Source: an uncultured Roseburia sp. (GTDB lineage Bacteria; Bacillota; Clostridia; Lachnospirales; Lachnospiraceae). Taken from it: a stretch of DNA of 64,000 nucleotides. Below are positions 61,329-64,000 of this stretch, in pieces. The position numbers were made by a program, and so were the translations under genes. The stretch lies in the NCBI GenBank assembly GCA_947564465.1, contig CANOCV010000004.1:1-64000 (forward strand), given 5' to 3'. How positions within the stretch are numbered: position 1 is the stretch's first letter; each line of letters opens with the position of its first letter. The notes beneath the pieces were generated by a model. That model was not told the DNA's origin. It searched no databases and worked only from the letters and a program-made list of their open reading frames with translations.

Positions 61329-62441
61329 GTGGCAAGTTTATCATTAAAGAACATTTGCAAAGTTTATCCGAACGGATTTGAGGCAGTAAAGGATTTTAAT
61401 CTTGAAGTAGAAGACAAGGAATTTATCATTTTCGTAGGACCTTCAGGATGCGGAAAATCTACAACGCTTCGTATGGTTGCAGGTCTTGAGGATATCTCTT
61501 CCGGTGAGTTATCCATCGACGGCAGAATTGTAAATGATGTGGAACCGAAGGATCGTGATATCGCGATGGTATTCCAGAACTACGCTCTGTATCCGCATAT
61601 GACAGTATATGACAATATGGCATTCGGATTGAAGTTAAGAAAAGTTCCGAAGGCTGAGATTGAGAAAAAAGTACATGAGGCAGCAAGAATCCTTGACCTT
61701 GAGAAATTGTTAGACCGTAAGCCGAAGGCTTTATCCGGTGGACAGAGACAGCGTGTTGCTATGGGTCGTGCAATTGTTCGTAATCCTAAGGTATTCCTTA
61801 TGGATGAGCCGTTATCCAATCTGGATGCGAAGTTAAGAGTACAGATGCGTTCCGAGATTTCTGCTCTTCATCACAGATTAGGCGCTACGATTATCTATGT
61901 AACGCATGATCAGACAGAGGCTATGACACTTGGAACAAGAATCGTCGTATTGAAGGATGGAATCATTCAGCAGGTAGATTCTCCGCAGAAGCTGTACAAT
62001 CAGCCTGATAATTTGTTTGTAGCAGGATTTATCGGATCTCCGCAGATGAACTTTGTAGATGCGCAGTGTGTGGTAGAGGGTGATAAGGTTACTCTGAAAT
62101 TTGATAAGTTCAGCGTTGTATTGCCTCCGGCAAAAGCAAAGAAATTGATTGCCGGCAATTATAACGGCAAGACGGTTGTTATGGGTGTTAGACCGGAAGC
62201 AATTTCGGATTCTCAGATTCAGCTTGAGGCGTTTAAGGACAGCACCGTTAAGACTGAGATTACGGGATACGAGCTTCTTGGATCTGAAGTAATTCTGTAC
62301 TTCAGCATTGCAGGCGCTCACATGTCCGCGAAAGTGGATTCTCAGACACCTGCACGTATGGGAGATGTCATTTCACTGGCAATTGATCCTGAGAAAGTAC
62401 ATGTATTTGACAAAGAAACGGAATTGACAGTTACGAATTAG
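61329..62441 (+). CDS. Sugar ABC transporter ATPase (MsmX/UgpC type)
   Basis: A 370-residue ATPase that energises carbohydrate-uptake permeases and is often shared by several. Walker A '[13 protein letters not shown]', '[15 protein letters not shown]', Walker B '[16 protein letters not shown]', switch '[10 protein letters not shown]', then an OB/TOBE regulatory domain (about 240-370). GTG start with AGGAGGG 8 bases upstream. Codon use is biased towards GCA/CTT and similar choices, like the first PFOR gene, which suggests high expression. No permease is adjacent, as expected for an MsmX-type multitask subunit. Confidence 0.95.
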   Translation: MASLSLKNICKVYPNGFEAVKDFNLEVEDKEFIIFVGPSGCGKSTTLRMVAGLEDISSGELSIDGRIVNDVEPKDRDIAMVFQNYALYPHMTVYDNMAFGLKLRKVPKAEIEKKVHEAARILDLEKLLDRKPKALSGGQRQRVAMGRAIVRNPKVFLMDEPLSNLDAKLRVQMRSEISALHHRLGATIIYVTHDQTEAMTLGTRIVVLKDGIIQQVDSPQKLYNQPDNLFVAGFIGSPQMNFVDAQCVVEGDKVTLKFDKFSVVLPPAKAKKLIAGNYNGKTVVMGVRPEAISDSQIQLEAFKDSTVKTEITGYELLGSEVILYFSIAGAHMSAKVDSQTPARMGDVISLAIDPEKVHVFDKETELTVTN

Positions 62442-62470
62442 TCCGTTAAAATAACATATAGTGTTAACAG

Positions 62471-62502
62471 AGCCTGGGTGAAAGTTATCACCCGGGCTTT
62501 TT
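62471..62502 (+). terminator. Terminator after the MsmX-type gene
   Basis: AGCCTGGGTGA (62471-62481), loop of 6, TCACCCGGGCT (62488-62498), then TTTTT. A stable rho-independent terminator just before the ribosome site of the next gene. Confidence 0.88.
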
Positions 62503-62517
62503 TAAGGAGTGACTGGT

Positions 62518-63612
62518 ATGCTGTCGAATCATAAGATACAGGCAATATTGGAGGAAATCAGCGAGATATCGAAAATAGATCTGGCGCTGTATGACGAAAG
62601 AGGAAAGCGGACTGCCGCTACATTTGAACTGCCGGAGGATAAGAAGGCGGTAATCGTGGATTTTGCATCTTCGATGGCGGAGAGCCAAATGCTTGGCGGC
62701 TGCCATTTTTTTAAGGTGATGATAGAGGGAGAAACGGAATATATTCTCTTAGTGAGGAATGCCACAGACGAGGCATACATGGTGGGACGTCTGGCAGTCT
62801 GCCAAATACGGAATCTGATACAGGCTGCGAGAGAGCTTTCGGACAAAAACAATCTCATGCAGAATATTCTGCTCGGAAATATGCTTGTGGTGGATATATA
62901 CAACAAAGCAAAGAAACTGCGCATAGAGCAGGCTAAACGCATTGTCTATGTAATTGAAGTGGACGGCAGGAAGGACACGGTGATTCTGGAAACCGTGAAG
63001 AATCTCTTTGCCGACAAGCACAGGGATTTTGTGACGGAGGTGGACGAGCAGAATATTATTCTGATTAAGGACGCGGAGCGGATGAAGGATGAGGACGCGC
63101 CCGAACAGCTTGCGAAAATAATTGCGGATAATCTTCATGCGGAGGCAATGGTGAAGGTGCGCGTGGGATACGGCAGTATGGTAGAAAAGCTTCCGGATCT
63201 CTCCAAGTCGTACCAGGAAGCCAGGATGGCCCTGGAGGTCGGCAGAATTTTTTATGCGGAAAAGGAGACGGTTTCGTATGCAAGGCTTGGAATCGGCAGG
63301 CTGATTTATCAGCTGCCGATGAGTCTGTGCGAGATGTTTATCAGGGAGGTTTTTGGGGACAGGAGACCTACGCTTGATGAGGAGACAATGCTTACGATTC
63401 AGCGTTTTTTTGAAAACAGCCTGAATATTTCAGAAACGGCGCGACAACTCTATATTCATCGGAATACGTTAGTCTACCGTTTGGAGCGTCTTCAAAAGGC
63501 AATCGGTCTGGATATACGCATATTTGAGGATGCGATGACGTTTAAGATCGCCATGATGGTACTGGCGCATATGGACCATGAGAAAAAAAGCATGGAATTG
63601 CAGGGTGAGTAA
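62518..63612 (+). CDS. CdaR/PucR-family sugar diacid-type regulator
   Basis: A 364-residue regulator. N-terminal sensing region (about 1-110), a GAF-like middle, and a C-terminal helix-turn-helix of the PucR/CdaR type ('LNISETARQLYIHRNTLVYR', about 302-321). Such proteins sense metabolites such as sugar diacids or polyols, although in Lachnospiraceae they often sit next to housekeeping genes with unknown targets. ATG at 62518 is chosen because AAGGAG is 8 bases upstream; GTG at 62509 overlaps that site. Confidence 0.85.
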   Translation: MLSNHKIQAILEEISEISKIDLALYDERGKRTAATFELPEDKKAVIVDFASSMAESQMLGGCHFFKVMIEGETEYILLVRNATDEAYMVGRLAVCQIRNLIQAARELSDKNNLMQNILLGNMLVVDIYNKAKKLRIEQAKRIVYVIEVDGRKDTVILETVKNLFADKHRDFVTEVDEQNIILIKDAERMKDEDAPEQLAKIIADNLHAEAMVKVRVGYGSMVEKLPDLSKSYQEARMALEVGRIFYAEKETVSYARLGIGRLIYQLPMSLCEMFIREVFGDRRPTLDEETMLTIQRFFENSLNISETARQLYIHRNTLVYRLERLQKAIGLDIRIFEDAMTFKIAMMVLAHMDHEKKSMELQGE

Positions 63613-63636
63613 TAACGGATAGAAGTGAGGAAAGTA

Positions 63637-64000
63637 ATGGCTAAGGAAGTAGTATATGATGCGAGCAGCATATCCATTTTAGAGGGGCTTGAGGCTGTCC
63701 GAAAACGGCCGGGCATGTATATTGGAAGCGTATCAAGAAAGGGTTTGAATCATCTGATTTATGAGGTCGTGGATAATTCCGTAGACGAGCATTTGGCGGG
63801 GGTCTGCGATACGATTTGGGTAACACTGGAGGCGGACGGTTCGTGTACTGTCCGCGATAACGGGCGCGGAATTCCGGTCGGGATGCATCAGAAGGGAATT
63901 TCCGCTGCCCGCGTGGTGTTTACGACCCTCCATGCCGGAGGTAAATTCGATGATTCCGTCTATAAGACAAGCGGCGGGCTTCACGGTGTGGGCTCCTCGG
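63637..64000 (+). CDS. Type IIA topoisomerase subunit B, 5' part (GyrB/ParE)
   Basis: The first 121 residues of a GHKL ATPase subunit; the gene runs past the window end. '[17 protein letters not shown]', '[14 protein letters not shown]' (the ATP-binding Asn and catalytic Glu region), '[13 protein letters not shown]' and 'GGLHGVGSS' (Walker-like loop) are the standard N-terminal motifs. It could be GyrB or ParE; the missing C-terminus is needed to decide. The start ATG 63637 is preceded by GAGGAAAG. Confidence 0.93.
   Translation, partial: MAKEVVYDASSISILEGLEAVRKRPGMYIGSVSRKGLNHLIYEVVDNSVDEHLAGVCDTIWVTLEADGSCTVRDNGRGIPVGMHQKGISAARVVFTTLHAGGKFDDSVYKTSGGLHGVGSS

Overview
The window reads as chromosome of an anaerobic, low-to-mid GC Gram-positive of the Clostridia, most probably a Lachnospiraceae-type gut bacterium. 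This is inferred from gene content and protein style: oxygen-sensitive enzymes (class III ribonucleotide reductase NrdDG, two pyruvate:ferredoxin oxidoreductases, rubrerythrin), strong AGGAGG-type ribosome sites, a BspA-like surface protein, MsmX-type sugar ATPase and the Firmicutes gene order rplS-lepB-rbgA-rnhB-ylqG-ylqH. No 16S or tRNA gene is present to fix the species. Almost every gene is on the + strand; only an ABC-F ATPase and a regulator remnant are on the - strand.

Layout. 1-0.83 kb: debris of an integrative element (truncated small gene, decayed large serine recombinase, a perfect hairpin between them). 1-9.3 kb: cell-envelope and stress genes (M23 peptidase, rubrerythrin, lytic transglycosylase, heterodimeric ABC exporter, SH3/NlpC-P60 hydrolase, response regulator). 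9.4-12.7 kb: nrdD-nrdG and a membrane protein. 12.8-21.7 kb: two-component system, lipoprotein, CheV, a large acidic/Lys-Pro-rich membrane protein, hisH-hisF, ung, an acetyltransferase. 21.7-28.9 kb: hairpins between convergent genes, ABC-F ATPase, and a 1700-residue LRR surface protein with a likely papain-like domain and 46 TETP repeats. 29-42.3 kb: two pyruvate:ferredoxin oxidoreductases bracketing a toxin-antitoxin pair and a xylan-use operon (GH5, GH43, xylulokinase). 42.3-45.8 kb: patch of broken and accessory genes. 45.8-52.4 kb: conserved rplS operon. 52.5-55.7 kb: YtrA-type GntR/ABC operon with a recognisable operator. 55.7-64 kb: DUF512 protein, der, plsY, gpsA, dut, PRTase, msmX-like ATPase, CdaR-type regulator, and the start of a type IIA topoisomerase B subunit running off the window.

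Working together: GH5 and GH43 would release glucose/xylose units, the MsmX-type ATPase could energise sugar import, XylB feeds xylulose-5-phosphate to central metabolism, and PFOR turns the resulting pyruvate into acetyl-CoA and reduced ferredoxin.

Most unusual material: (i) three 86-bp tandem repeats between the GH5 and GH43 genes, each holding an AGGAGG site and a mini-ORF whose ribosome site and start codon are folded into a hairpin; (ii) a dense structured intergenic block after the first PFOR gene; (iii) a family of palindromic intergenic elements; (iv) an antitoxin gene with no ordinary start codon behind a terminator; (v) an ABC-F protein in which one composite ATP site appears degenerate. 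I found no CRISPR array, tRNA, rRNA or riboswitch that I can support, and no large undescribed multi-gene system.
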